From: Caprimulgus europaeus | Lineage: Eukaryota; Chordata; Aves; Caprimulgiformes; Caprimulgidae | DNA: 64,000 nucleotides | Reading direction: 5' to 3' | Assembly (NCBI GenBank): GCA_907165065.1 | Contig: OU015524.1 | Location: 58,941,295-59,005,294, forward strand | Part shown: piece by piece, positions 38,301-48,429 of the stretch | Layout: each line of letters opens with the position of its first letter | How positions within the stretch are numbered: the stretch's first letter is position 1 | Notes under the pieces: generated by a model | Told to the model about the DNA's origin: nothing | Seen by the model: the letters and a program-made list of their open reading frames with translations, nothing else | Database searches by the model: none | Made by a program: the position numbers and the translations under genes

Positions 38301-40375
38301 CTGCTGTGCGGTTCTCTGTAGTGTGCCTAATTGTGCCAGTGGGAACAGAAAATCCCATCCTGTCTGCAGCCACATGTGAACCACGAAAGTCTCAACTTGA
38401 GTGTATAAGCTCCATGAGCTACAGAGTAATATGTCCATCCTACATGAAAGGAGAAGAGAAGGGTAATCATAGGCCACGGTTGACTGAGAAGTCAGGTGAC
38501 TAACACTTTTCATCAAAACAAAGCCTTACCTTCTCAGCAGTCAATAACCACGTCCTTGCTTTTGAAAGACATGCAAATATCAGTCTTCTTTTGGGCTAGT
38601 TCAAGCTAAGTATTCAGGTTATTTTATTAGTCCATCTTCAGAGGCTGTAGGTGAAATACCTGAACAATCTAAACTCTGTCTTGCATAGAAACACAAATTG
38701 ATGATGAATGCATGTCCACTGTGGTGGTCCTAGATCAAACCACTTTTTATACTTGCATTACATCTTTCATTCCTATGGTTTTCCTCCTGCTGTGATTTTG
38801 GGTTTCACAATTACAATTGTGTTTGTTTCCTTTGGGCTTATTTTCAGGTTAACCAGGATCCTTTGTTAGGTATAATTTGAATAATTACAGCTGGTCTGTT
38901 AGGTATTTTATCCTATGATACATGTGCCAGTGTGTACACTCAAGGATCACTTCTTCATGTAGCTCTTCAGAAGGGAGGGAGTTTTCTCTCCTTTTAAGAA
39001 AGAAGTATTTTGTGTGACTACTGCATAAACATCCCAAGGAAAATATTACTTCAGGACACGCTGTTGGTGAGAACGTCTATCATATTCCTGTTAAATCTTT
39101 CTGTTTAATTTTTTAAACAGATATTGTGGTCTTGCACCAGTTCTAAGATACACAGAGCAGCTGGAGCAGACCAATAAGTAATACCAGCAGCCCCTGTTTT
39201 GCTATTTACCCTCTGTATTTCCTGACTTTCACCGAATCACCCGCTGTTGAGTAAACATTATGTCTGCAAAAGGAACTGCAAATTGCATTCTCCAAGTTTT
39301 GTAGAGACAGACACAGCCTCAGCTGAGATATTTGTGGCTTCTTCCCCCCCTTACACAGAAGCACAGGAAAAATTTGTAAGGATCCATTTTTAACCTATTT
39401 GAATGAAGATGCTACTTAAAGAATTTGTCACAGTCCAATAAAAGAGCTGTGAAGTAGAAGGGAAGCACCCACAGTGTAAGGCAGCAATGTTTGTCCTCTC
39501 AGAGATGACCATTCCTTCTTTAACTTGCTGAAGTCAACCCATGAATTAATTTAGTGCTTGCCCATTGTCCTATTTTCTGTGTTAAACCTTTCTTTCTTCA
39601 TTGTTGGCCTCTATTTTTCGTATTTAAATGATGTATATCTAAGTGAGTGTTGATTTTTTTTATGTGTTTTCTTTGATTTGCAATGGGTATAATGTTTAGA
39701 AAAATTTACAAAGGCCAAACAGAAAAAAAAAAAAAAAAGAATAGTTGCTACTTTTCAGAGAGAGACTCTTTTGATAGTTCCAGTATTTCCCACTGCCAAA
39801 AACATGATGCTGTATGCAACCTGGCTAGTCCTTGTTCCTGGCAGGAACTGCTCCAGATGTGAGGAACAACTGTGAGCAAATGGAAAAAAAATAATCACGG
39901 TGAACCATTTCAAATCACTGCTTTCAGTGTAAACCACTCATTTGGCTGGAACTAGGCTACAGCAGCAGGGATAATTTTCTCATTCTATTCTTTCACTTTT
40001 TATTTCAGGTTTTTTCCTTGTTTAATAAGTTATAGGTCAGTAATACATGAAATAATCTCAAATTATAGTTTTTTTCCTCCATGTTTGTTAATGATGGCTT
40101 TCTCTGTTTCAGCCTTGATTTGTACAGTGGTTGAAAAACGCTTAGATGCATTTAGCCATAAACCTCTGTCTAATCAGACAAAGGCACCTGCTGAAGAGCC
40201 CAAGCCAAGGGATGCAGCACCCCAGGTGGCCAGTGAGACAGGTGCTGCTGACCAACCGGTCACAGAGAAAGAAGAGCCTCACCAACCTGTCGCTGAGGAA
40301 CAGCCTTCACGTCACATCTCTTTCCAGTCAGAAGAATCAGATCAAGCAGGAACAGAGGATTTGGAAACTGAGTAA
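32086..40375 (+). CDS. RSPH3: Radial spoke head protein 3 (RSPH3), 8 coding exons, 404 aa
   Basis: RSPH3 is the backbone dimer of the radial spoke in 9+2 cilia and flagella and an A-kinase anchoring protein. Coding exons: 32086-32207, 32610-32697, 33165-33306, 34654-34799, 35342-35545, 36570-36732, 37813-37899, 40113-40375; phases join cleanly to 404 codons. Conserved blocks are YDRRVVRGNTYALQ near residue 55, ELYLEEISDRIIEVDTECQT at 118-137, FLDRPPTPLFIPAKTGKDVA, the anchoring helix region VKPIVEVLIGKTVEQALLEV (174-193), a long charged coiled coil (about 195-262), and IAARAFAQHYLADLIPSVF. Three QT-type motifs (HVQTE, ECQTD, ATQIE) resemble LC8-binding sites. The start matches the shorter human isoform (MASAL...); the long human N-terminal extension is not seen. 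The last exon keeps only VVEKRL before a Glu/Pro/Gln-rich tail unlike the mammalian one. Exon 6 uses a weak GTTTGT donor, but the next exon joins in frame with the expected sequence. Confidence 0.96.
32379..32536 (-). repeat. CR1 LINE 3' fragment, antisense, in RSPH3 intron 1
   Basis: The + strand reads 'agaatcccagaatcccagaa', 'gggaagggaccttaaagatc', 'tgccatgaacagggacaccc', 'gaccaggttgctcaaagcct' and 'ttgaacacttccagggaggg', the complement of a young CR1 3' end. It is cut to about 160 bases and sits 70 bases before the exon-2 acceptor region. Confidence 0.9.
39723..39738 (+). repeat. Poly-A tract in RSPH3 intron 7
   Basis: Sixteen consecutive A residues lie in the intron before the last coding exon. 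No SINE or processed-gene sequence was recognised upstream of it, so it is called a simple homopolymer. Confidence 0.8.
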
Positions 40376-40600
40376 CAAGCAGGCAAGTCATCAAGTCAAT
40401 GGGGATAAATGGCTTAGCTGAAAGAATAAACTAATTCCTATCTATTTACAAGTATTATGCCCTCGCCAGACTGAAGGATGAACCTAAGCAACAGTACAGC
40501 ATTAAAGTCTGTTTTCCATATCCTGACATTGCTGATTTCAGGCTGTAAAAATCAAGAGAGAGGTTACTAGTGCAATAAATAGCAGTGAAATTCTATCCCC
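40376..40600 (+). other. RSPH3: RSPH3 3'UTR with poly(A) signals
   Basis: An AATAAA at 40425-40430 lies only 50 bases after the stop codon, and another lies at about 40574. A very short 3'UTR is therefore likely. The exact cleavage site is unknown. Confidence 0.5.
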
Positions 40601-41956
40601 CTCTACACAACCCAATCCATTAAAAACCAGGGATGTTTAGAGTTGAAAAGTCTACACCCTGTGCTAGAAGGTCATGAGAAGGCCATTGAGAGCACCCTAA
40701 TAACCTTTGTAAGTGCTAATGTTCTCAGAATTTCCCTACTTTCCCTATTTTGAAAGGTGGCTGCTACAGCACTTAGACAATATTTTTTTTTCCACTCACA
40801 TTGGTCTCTCCTTTCCTGACAAACTTGGATGAGCATCTCAGCAGGTAATAGAGCAAAGGTTGTTTGAAGCCTGAAGTGTTCCTGAAGCTCTTCAGGTTCA
40901 AAGAGTTATCTGCCACTGGGAATTTCTTCCAGTGCAAAATCCTCCTCAGCCTCCTGTCTCTCAGAGTATGGTGAGGGACTAAGTTCAGCCTCAGTTTTCT
41001 TTGTAATTGTCCTTTCCTGCTGGTTCATTGGAAATGGTACCAGACAGGACTGACAAAATGCGCCTGCACTGCCACATGTATCTGTCTGTTCACAAGCCAA
41101 CTCCACAAGTGGGACATGCCCCCTCATAAAAGTACATCTGCACTCCATTGCAGCAACACAATTTCATTGCTAGCTGCACCTGTGGAAAAAGTCCTGCCTT
41201 GCCCAAACAGCTTTGTGCTACCTCCTCTCTGCAGGTCAGAGGACATGTGTGCTAACCTAGCAGGCCAGATCCCAGTTGGAGAGTGGGATGTAAGGAATGA
41301 CACCTGAAGAGACAAGTACCTGCTCCACACCTCATAACTTCAAAAGGGACGTCCAGCTTTTTCACTAGACCACTTGTACATTTGGCTTCCTTCCCTCCTG
41401 GGCTAGGCTGCCCAGTGATCATCAGGGCAGCTGTTGCTTACCTGGAAAAGCTCCCTTGGAAGGTGTCGGGTATTTACCTCTCTCCGTAGGTAGCTGAAAA
41501 TCAGAAATAATGAGATGTAACCAGCAACAAATCCACTCAGTGGTTTGATGCAATATGGATGTGTTGAAACTGAGTGTCTGGAGTCACAAAGTACAGGCTG
41601 TAGATAGACACACCCATGGATACCTTTTCAAAGCTGGAATATTCCCCTGTAAACTCCTCCTCTGTTTGCTAAGTTGACAGTATTTCAACAAAGTGTGCTT
41701 GTTTTTTCATTTGCGATTGATTCCTCAAAGCATTCAACAAAATGTGTTAAGTGTGTGAAATTAAGGTAATTGGTGCTCACTACATCTGTCTAAGTTTCTA
41801 AGAAAACTTTATTTTTATGCACCTTACTGGAATTGAAGACTTGAAATGAAACTCTTGTTTAGGCATCGAAGTCAGTGGGAGGTTTACCTGGATTTCAGTA
41901 GGACCAAGATTTTGCATTGTTTTTTTTCCCTATGATGATGGAGACTCCTGTCAAGA
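40601..41956. other. Intergenic region between RSPH3 and the hAT element
   Basis: No gene, conserved exon or recognisable repeat was seen. Short open frames here carry no domain I recognise. Confidence 0.5.
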
Positions 41957-41964
41957 CTTTAGGT

Positions 41965-41980
41965 CAGGGGTCCTCAAACT
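41965..41980 (+). repeat. hAT terminal inverted repeat, left
   Basis: CAGGGGTCCTCAAACT is identical to the inverse complement of 44457-44472. After these 16 bases the two ends diverge (TTTTAAAC here, AGGGCCCG at the other end). Confidence 0.95.
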
Positions 41981-42164
41981 TTTTAAACAGGGGGCCAGTT
42001 CACTGTCCCTCAGACACTGTTGGGGGCTGGACTATAGTTTGGAAAAAAATGAACAAATTCCTATGCACACTGCACATATTTTATTTGTATTAGTGCACAA
42101 AAAACAGGAAAAAATGCAATATTTAAAATGAAGAACAGTTGTAATCAACAAAAACAAATAATAT

Positions 42165-43960
42165 TTCAATGTGAACTATGGGCCTGCTTTTGGCTAATGA
42201 GATGGTGAAAGTTAGGTTCCATATTTGTCACTGCCAGTCATAGCAAGCGATGCAAGTGTTCGTCAGTTAGTCTGGGTCTGACTGGAGATTTCAGATGTTT
42301 CATTCGGGAAAAGGTCTGCTCACAGACATAGGTGCTGCCAAAGACGGTTGCAATTTTGAGTGCATGGTTCCTGAGATTGATATGTCTCTGAGGGGAGAGA
42401 TGCACAGAAATTAGTAAGGCTGCTTGATTTGAATGCATCTTTCAGCAAGTCACAAGTCTGTAGTTCAGCCAATTCCAATTGGTAAATTGACAGTTCCAAT
42501 GTCAACAGAAAATGGGTTCCGGAAAAGCTGTGTGTCCTGTTCATGGAGATGAAGCTCTTTAAATCTAATTTGAAACTCCTTTTGCAACATTTCTAGTACA
42601 TCCATACATGTTTTGTTTGGGAATGCAACTGCTGGTTTTTCTGCAGACAGGTTTTGAGTTGTGGGGAGATGGCAGAAGTTTTCCTCCTTTACTTGGTTAA
42701 TGAGCAGGTCTAATTTGACTTGAAACGCTTTCACACGTGAATACATATCACAGATGAGCTTCCCCTTTCCTTGAAGTTGGACATTGAAATTGTTGAGTAG
42801 CTCTGTTACATCTGTCAGAAACTCAAGGTGCCATTTCCATTCTGCATCTTTGAGCTCTGGTACTTCCTTGTTTTTAGAAAGCATAAAATCAAAAACCTGT
42901 GGAAGTAAGTCATAAAATCGTTTCAAAACTCTCCCTCGACTCAGCCAACGGACTTCTGTGTGGTACAGAATATCTTCACAGGCAACATTTAGCTCAGACA
43001 GAAATTCCTGAAATTGTCTGTGGTTTTGTGCATGAGCTCTAATGAAGTTAACACAAGAAACCACAATATTCATGACAGAGTCCAGCTTCAGTGATTTACA
43101 ACACAGTGCTTGTTGGTGGATGATGCAGTGTATGGCTCCTGGATGTGAATGGTTGCGTTTGTCCATCTCTTTGTTAATGCGTGCAACCACTCCTTTCATG
43201 GACCCCACCATGCTAGGAGCACCATCAGTTGTCACACTGAATAGTTTACCCCAGTCCAGCTCCAAATCATTCATAGTTTGGCAAACTTTCTCATAGATAT
43301 CCTCTCCTGTAGTTGTTCCTTTGATGCTTTTCAGTGCAGCAAGCTCCTCTGTGACTTCGAAAGAATCATTTGTCCCACGAATGAAAATCAGAAGTTGTGC
43401 AGAATCACGAACATCATTGCTTTCACCGAGTGCCAATGAGAAATAGCAAAGTGTTTTTGGGGAGTTTTGCAACTGCAGATTCAAATTTTCCCCCATTTCT
43501 TCAATCCTTCGTGTAATTGTAAGTCCTGAAAGACTCACTGTACTAAATAAATCTGCCTTCTCTGGACACATCTCTTTGGCAACAGAAAGAAGGCATTCTT
43601 TAACAAGTTCTCCCTCTGTGAATGCTCTGCCAGTGCGCGCTATGAGCTTGGCAACTTGATAGCTTGCTCGAAGTGATGATATATTGAGCTGCTTTTGCTT
43701 CATAAAAGTATCTGCCGAGTTGTCAATCCATGTTTCAGTCTTAATATTTTATCTTGTCTCACTTGTCTGACCAAAGAATCATATTTATCTTTATGTTGAG
43801 TTTCGTAGTGTCGACGCAAATTGTATTCCTTGAACACAGACACACTGAATTCTGGCCTATCAGACAAACAGCTCTTTCTTTGTACTCCGTGAAAAAATAA
43901 TCAGAGGTCCACTTTTCTTGGAATACCCTGCACTCGGAGTCAATTTTTCTTTTTTTTGAC
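42165..43960 (-). pseudogene. hAT transposase, frameshifted
   Basis: This reads from the right. It starts with MSKKRKIDSECRVFQEKWTS (ATG near 43960), leading into a BED-type zinc finger whose frame shifts near 43845. A second shift near 43700 enters a continuous 412-codon segment (42465-43703). That segment holds LALGESNDVRDSAQLLIFI with the first catalytic Asp, VTTDGAPSMVG with the second, CIIHQQAL with the CxxH pair, and TEVRWLSRGRVLKRFYDLLP. Further shifts near 42465 and 42400 lead to the C-terminal dimerisation block FGSTYVCEQTFSRMKHLKS, which contains the catalytic Glu, and to a final shift near 42240 before the end of the original frame at about 42168. The catalytic residues are present, but at least five frame changes make a functional product unlikely. 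Sequencing error could explain some of them. Confidence 0.85.
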
Positions 43961-44456
43961 ATGATGGTGCGTGCGCTTCCCACTGGTGCTGGCTTGCTTG
44001 TCCTGCCTGGGAGCTGGAGGGAGGGAAGGATGGAGAGACAGGGGAGTCACCCACCTCGCTGATGCCGCTGCCCCCCTCCTCAGCCCGGCCGCGCAGTCTG
44101 GAAAGGGCAGCCAGAAGGGACTGAAGGAACTTTGCCGCGCCGGGGCTCTGGCGATTTGCCCGAGTTGGCTGGACCTCGCAGTCCAGAGGCTGCCGACTGA
44201 GCTTGCCCGGCAGAGGAGATGCCCGCGCCTCTCACCCGCCGCAGGGGGGCAGGTCGAGGACGAGGCGCTGGTTCCAGCCCAGTCTCGGCGGGTGCTTGGG
44301 GGCTGCGGAGGCCGGCGCGCAGATTAAGTGGCCGGAAGTCATCTGCAGCTGCTTGGTTCCCCCACCAACCCCCAGTGGGGCAGGGGCAGGGAGTTCTGTA
44401 AATACCGGCGGGCCGGATTGAGGACCCTAGGGGGCCGTATCCGGCCCACGGGCCCT

Positions 44457-44472
44457 AGTTTGAGGACCCCTG
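44457..44472 (-). repeat. hAT terminal inverted repeat, right
   Basis: This is the exact reverse complement of 41965-41980. It directly abuts the right target-site duplication CTTTAGGT. Confidence 0.95.
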
Positions 44473-44480
44473 CTTTAGGT

Positions 44481-45758
44481 AAATCAGGTAAATTACTTCA
44501 GGCTAATTTTATCTAGAGAAATAAAAAGGCTTTGTAACATGATTAATGAGAATTGTAAATGTTTCAGCTCATTTTTGGAACACACTATGTCAGTTTTAAA
44601 GATTCCTCATTACTGAACAATTGTTTGCCATATATTTACAGGAGACTTAGCATGACCTAGAGGCCTGTCATGGATCATTCCTGAAAAGATTCAAACAAAT
44701 GCTGACTTGAATATTTTGGAACATTACAAGAAGAAGGTGATCACTGGAATATTTTCTTTTTGGTCATTCTTGCTTTGTGTTCAATTGTTAGAAATTTTTC
44801 TTGAAGTGTTGAATTATTCTATTTAAATAGCTTGTGGCATTATTATGTATTTTTAAATTATTATTAAAAAGTAATTAATTGTATGCCCTGCATTTTTACT
44901 TCATTAGAAGGTACAAATACAACTCAAGCATTGTGTATTGTGGTAGAGTTTGCTCTAACAGGTTATGTTTGTATGAGGCCATACAGCCATGACGCTTTAT
45001 ACCGCACTGGCAATTTTCCATTAATAGCCCTGGACTTGAATTCAGCCCCCGACATGGGCAGGTTGACAGAGGAGGGGACCCCTCCCATCCTGTTGGTCAC
45101 TGGAGAAGGAGAAAACCATGAGCAACAGTGAGGAGGGGAAGAGGGATATGGGACAGTGGCGAAGCTGTCACCTGTCTGCCGTGATGCCGGCAGACACGCA
45201 GGCTGTGCGGCACAGGCCTTGCCGCTGGCGCTGGCAGAAGGGCTCGGGGCTGGCTCACGGGTGGCTGGGGGACCCCATGCGAGCACCACATCCTACACTA
45301 CCTCCCACAGGAACCCCTCTTGACACCCGTCTCCTCCAAATCCCCTCTCTCTGGTCTGTGTCTGCAGCAGCAGCTGTCCCTGGCAGGCAGGTAAGGCCAC
45401 GGGGTGGCCAGCTCTGCACCCACAGTGGCGCGGGGGAGGCCCGGGGGCTTGCAGCTCCCGCTCCCTGCTCAGAGCCACAGCAGCATCCCTCGAGTGTGCG
45501 TATGGGTGCGAGGGGAGAGGAGAGAGGACAGAGGCAGACAGCGCTGCAGGCACTAGAGGGCAGGACAGGCCATGGCAATCCGGCTGCCGAGACACGTAAG
45601 AAGACACTGATGTCACCCTATTGCACATTGCACACCCTACACTGGGGACACTTGTCTGGAATTCCCTCCTCTGATAAACCCCAAAGGAGTCAACCTTTTG
45701 CAAAACCTCTTCATAATATGAGGAGCTAACACACATGGTAACCCAGTGTCCACACTAA
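44481..45758. other. Intergenic region, no recognised gene
   Basis: The left half is AT-rich. From about 45050 to 45600 it is moderately GC-rich, with several overlapping open frames but no domain I recognise. Confidence 0.45.
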
Positions 45759-45928
45759 GATCACAGAATCATGGAATGGTTTGGGCGGGAAGGGAGGTTT
45801 AAAAATCACCTAGTTCAACCTCCCTGCCATGAGCAGGACATCTTTCACTAGATCAGGTTACTCAAAGGTCCGTTCAACCTGACCTTTAACACTTCCAGTG
45901 ATGTGGCATCCACAACTTCTCTGAGCAT
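45759..45928 (-). repeat. CR1 LINE 3' fragment, antisense
   Basis: The + strand reads 'gatcacagaatcatggaatg', 'aatcacctagttcaacctcc', 'tgccatgagcaggacatctt' and 'catccacaacttctctgagc', a diverged complement of the CR1 3' end seen at 8815. Confidence 0.85.
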
Positions 45929-47650
45929 CGCGGGTTTCTAACTGCAGCTGCTGAATGTTTCCACACCATGTCTCAGCCCTGGGCTGAACCGTTGCAAAAA
46001 GTTCAGCAGAACTATTGCAGCTTTTCCTTTGCAGACTGGAGGAAAAAATAAAACCATCTTTTCATATGATAAGCAACTTAATAAGCAACTCTTAACACAT
46101 CTGTGTGCTGGACCCAGGATGCAGGTTCCTAGGCACTTTCTTCCAGAACCATCAGAAACTGGACACAAAGTTCATTTTGGCATTGAACTATGTCCAAATG
46201 ACCACTTGTAAGCATGGAGGAGTTGAGATGGTACCTCTTCTAGACACACTCAGGCTGGGTACCTGACAGTAAAAGCCTCAACCAGTGGCGTGTGTGCACA
46301 GTGAGGCTTCCTATCTTTGTGTGTTTTTATCAAAAGCAGCTGGTTACAATACGACTGTATCCACGTGGTTTCCATCTATTGATTTCTCTGCAAAGAGCCA
46401 AAGCGTTACTCCAACAACCAACTCGGCAGTTTAGTTCCATGTTTACTTCAACACCCACTTGAGAGATGGGAAAGACATTGAGATTTACAGCCTGGCTCAC
46501 ATTTAGTTTGAGAATCCTCTTGATACTGATGGACAAAACGGGACTCTCCACATTTCCCCATTGCACACTGACAGACTGGGACTGTTTTATTGAGACTAAA
46601 ATTCATGACTGATTTGCTGCCAGCAGAAATCAAGTTTCAAAAAGCTGGGGAGAGAATGGATAAAAAGAATACACCTATGAAAGTGTTTGTTCACTTGCTT
46701 ATATGCAGGTGTTAAACATGAACCTCGCCTTATCCAGCTGTAATGGGTACAGCCTTGGAAGCCCGCAGAAGCTGTTATTACTTCAACAGTAGACAGCAAC
46801 AGCCCTGTGGTGTTCACAAAGCCATGAAGACTCCTGTCCTGCCCTCCTGTAGGAGACACCTTCAGACCAGTAGGACAGTATCTATCACAGGGAAACACTG
46901 AAACTATTTCAGTGAGGTTTTTCACTGCCAGGGTGGCTTTACTGGTACGTACCAGAAGCTAGACATGACCTGGAGTACCTTTCAGTGGTCTAGCTGTGCT
47001 GCAGCTGTACTGCAGTATTTTTGTAGTTACAAACTGCCCTATGCCACCTCACTCCTCCTCCTGAGCCTCATCACCAATATTTGTCCCTCTCAAGCTGCCC
47101 AGGCATTGGTTACTAACATGTGATAATATTAGCAAAAATATATTGCCACTGGCAGTTTAAGTTAATAAACTTGACAGCGAATGCTAGCAGCCACGGTAGT
47201 GACATATACCACGCTGCTGACTGCCACGGGGTTCATGATTTCTGGCAAAAATTCTGGCTGAGAGGCTGCTGCAGTAATGCTTGAAACTACCCTAGAAAGA
47301 TTACTTGTATCTATCAGAGTCTTAGCTGAATCTTTCAGCCACTGTTGAGACAACATATACTATTTAAAATGACCTAACGGTAGAATTTGACTCAATAGAA
47401 ATCATGATTCAATCATGCTTTGGCAACTGAAATGATATCTACTTTAAATGTAGCTTTTTTTAAGATGATCATGTCAGAAAGTACTTATATGTATGGTTTG
47501 TTATAGAGTACATCTAGAAGATTATTCAATTGGCAAATACCAGCAGGCCAACCATTATCATTTTAATTAACAGCAATTAATCAAATACATTTGTTTCAAA
47601 CAGAGTTGACACGATGCTCAAGCTATCTACAGTTCCCCAAAACACAACAC
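45929..47650. other. Intergenic region, no recognised gene
   Basis: No conserved exon or recognised repeat was seen in this stretch. Confidence 0.45.
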
Positions 47651-47765
47651 ACTGAATCACGGGATCACTGAAAGGTCTAGCTAGGTCGGATGGGATCTCT
47701 GGGTCCCTGGTCACCTGGTCCAACCTTCTCTAAAAGCAGGACACTAGAGCAGGCTGGGCTCTGGC
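47651..47765 (-). repeat. Probable CR1 LINE 3' fragment, antisense, diverged
   Basis: The phrases 'tgaatcacgggatcactgaa', 'ggatgggatctctggg' and 'cacctggtccaaccttctct', then 'gactctagagcagg'-like text, follow the layout of an antisense CR1 3' end of an older subfamily. Divergence is high. Confidence 0.55.
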
Positions 47766-47874
47766 TGGCTGAGGTGTAGTGCTGCTGAAATGGGTTTGGG
47801 GAGGCCTGGTAGCCTCCAAGCTGAGCAGCTATGCCCCATGCAGCTGTGAAGGGAAACCCTGCCCCAGCTTGTGT

Positions 47875-48235
47875 CAGCAAGAGCATAGGTAACAGATCAA
47901 GGGATGCCATTGTTCTCCTCTGTTTGGCACTTGTTGGTCCACACCTGGAGGACTGAGCCCAGCTGTGGTCTTCCCCAGTTCAAGAGAGACACTGAAATAT
48001 GGGAGAGGATCCCATGGAGGGCCACAGAGATGATTAAATGCAGAGAACTTGCCATAGGAAGCAAGACTGAAGAAACTGGATGTCTTCAGCCTGGAGAAAA
48101 GGTGGCTCAGCTGGATCTGATCCTGGTTTTCCTGCTCTGAAATGGTGGTTATGGTGCAGGTGGAAGCATCTCCACAAAGATGACTCCATGACAAGAAGCA
48201 ACGGCCACAAGTTGCTTCAGGGGAAATGCCAGCCG
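47875..48235 (+). repeat. CR1 LINE fragment, sense, diverged
   Basis: The phrases 'cacacctggaggactgagcc', 'cagctgtggtcttccccagt', 'gagggccacagagatgatta', 'ctggatgtcttcagcctgga', 'tgacaagaagcaacggccac' and 'ttgcttcaggggaaatgcc' run parallel to the sense CR1 ORF2 3' region. It faces the antisense fragment just upstream, so the two are separate insertions. Confidence 0.65.
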
Positions 48236-48429
48236 GCAACGTGCTGCACACCCTCCCAGGCTGTGCCCCTGCCAGGCTGCAAGTCTGCAACAAAACCCCA
48301 AGATAACGAAACAAAATCGGTATCTGCGCAGGAGATGCAGATACCTTAATTACACTTAATGCTGTGAGGTGCCTTCCTTGGAAGCGGCTACCAGCCACCA
48401 CTGCAGGTGAGGGGGCTTGTGTGGATCCT

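Larger units (their letters stand above)
41957..44480 (-). mobile_element. hAT (Charlie-like) DNA transposon with terminal inverted repeats and 8-bp target duplication
   Basis: The element spans 41965-44472 (2508 bp). Its ends are inverted copies of CAGGGGTCCTCAAACT (41965-41980 and the reverse complement at 44457-44472). It is flanked by identical 8-bp direct repeats CTTTAGGT at 41957-41964 and 44473-44480; 8-bp duplications are diagnostic of the hAT superfamily. A transposase of the ZBED5/GTF2IRD2/Charlie type is encoded on the - strand. The outer 400 bases at the right side (the transposase 5' side) are strongly GC-rich. An extra TIR-like copy lies at 44415-44430. Perfect target repeats and a mostly open transposase argue for a fairly recent insertion, although the coding part is broken. 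Confidence 0.95.
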
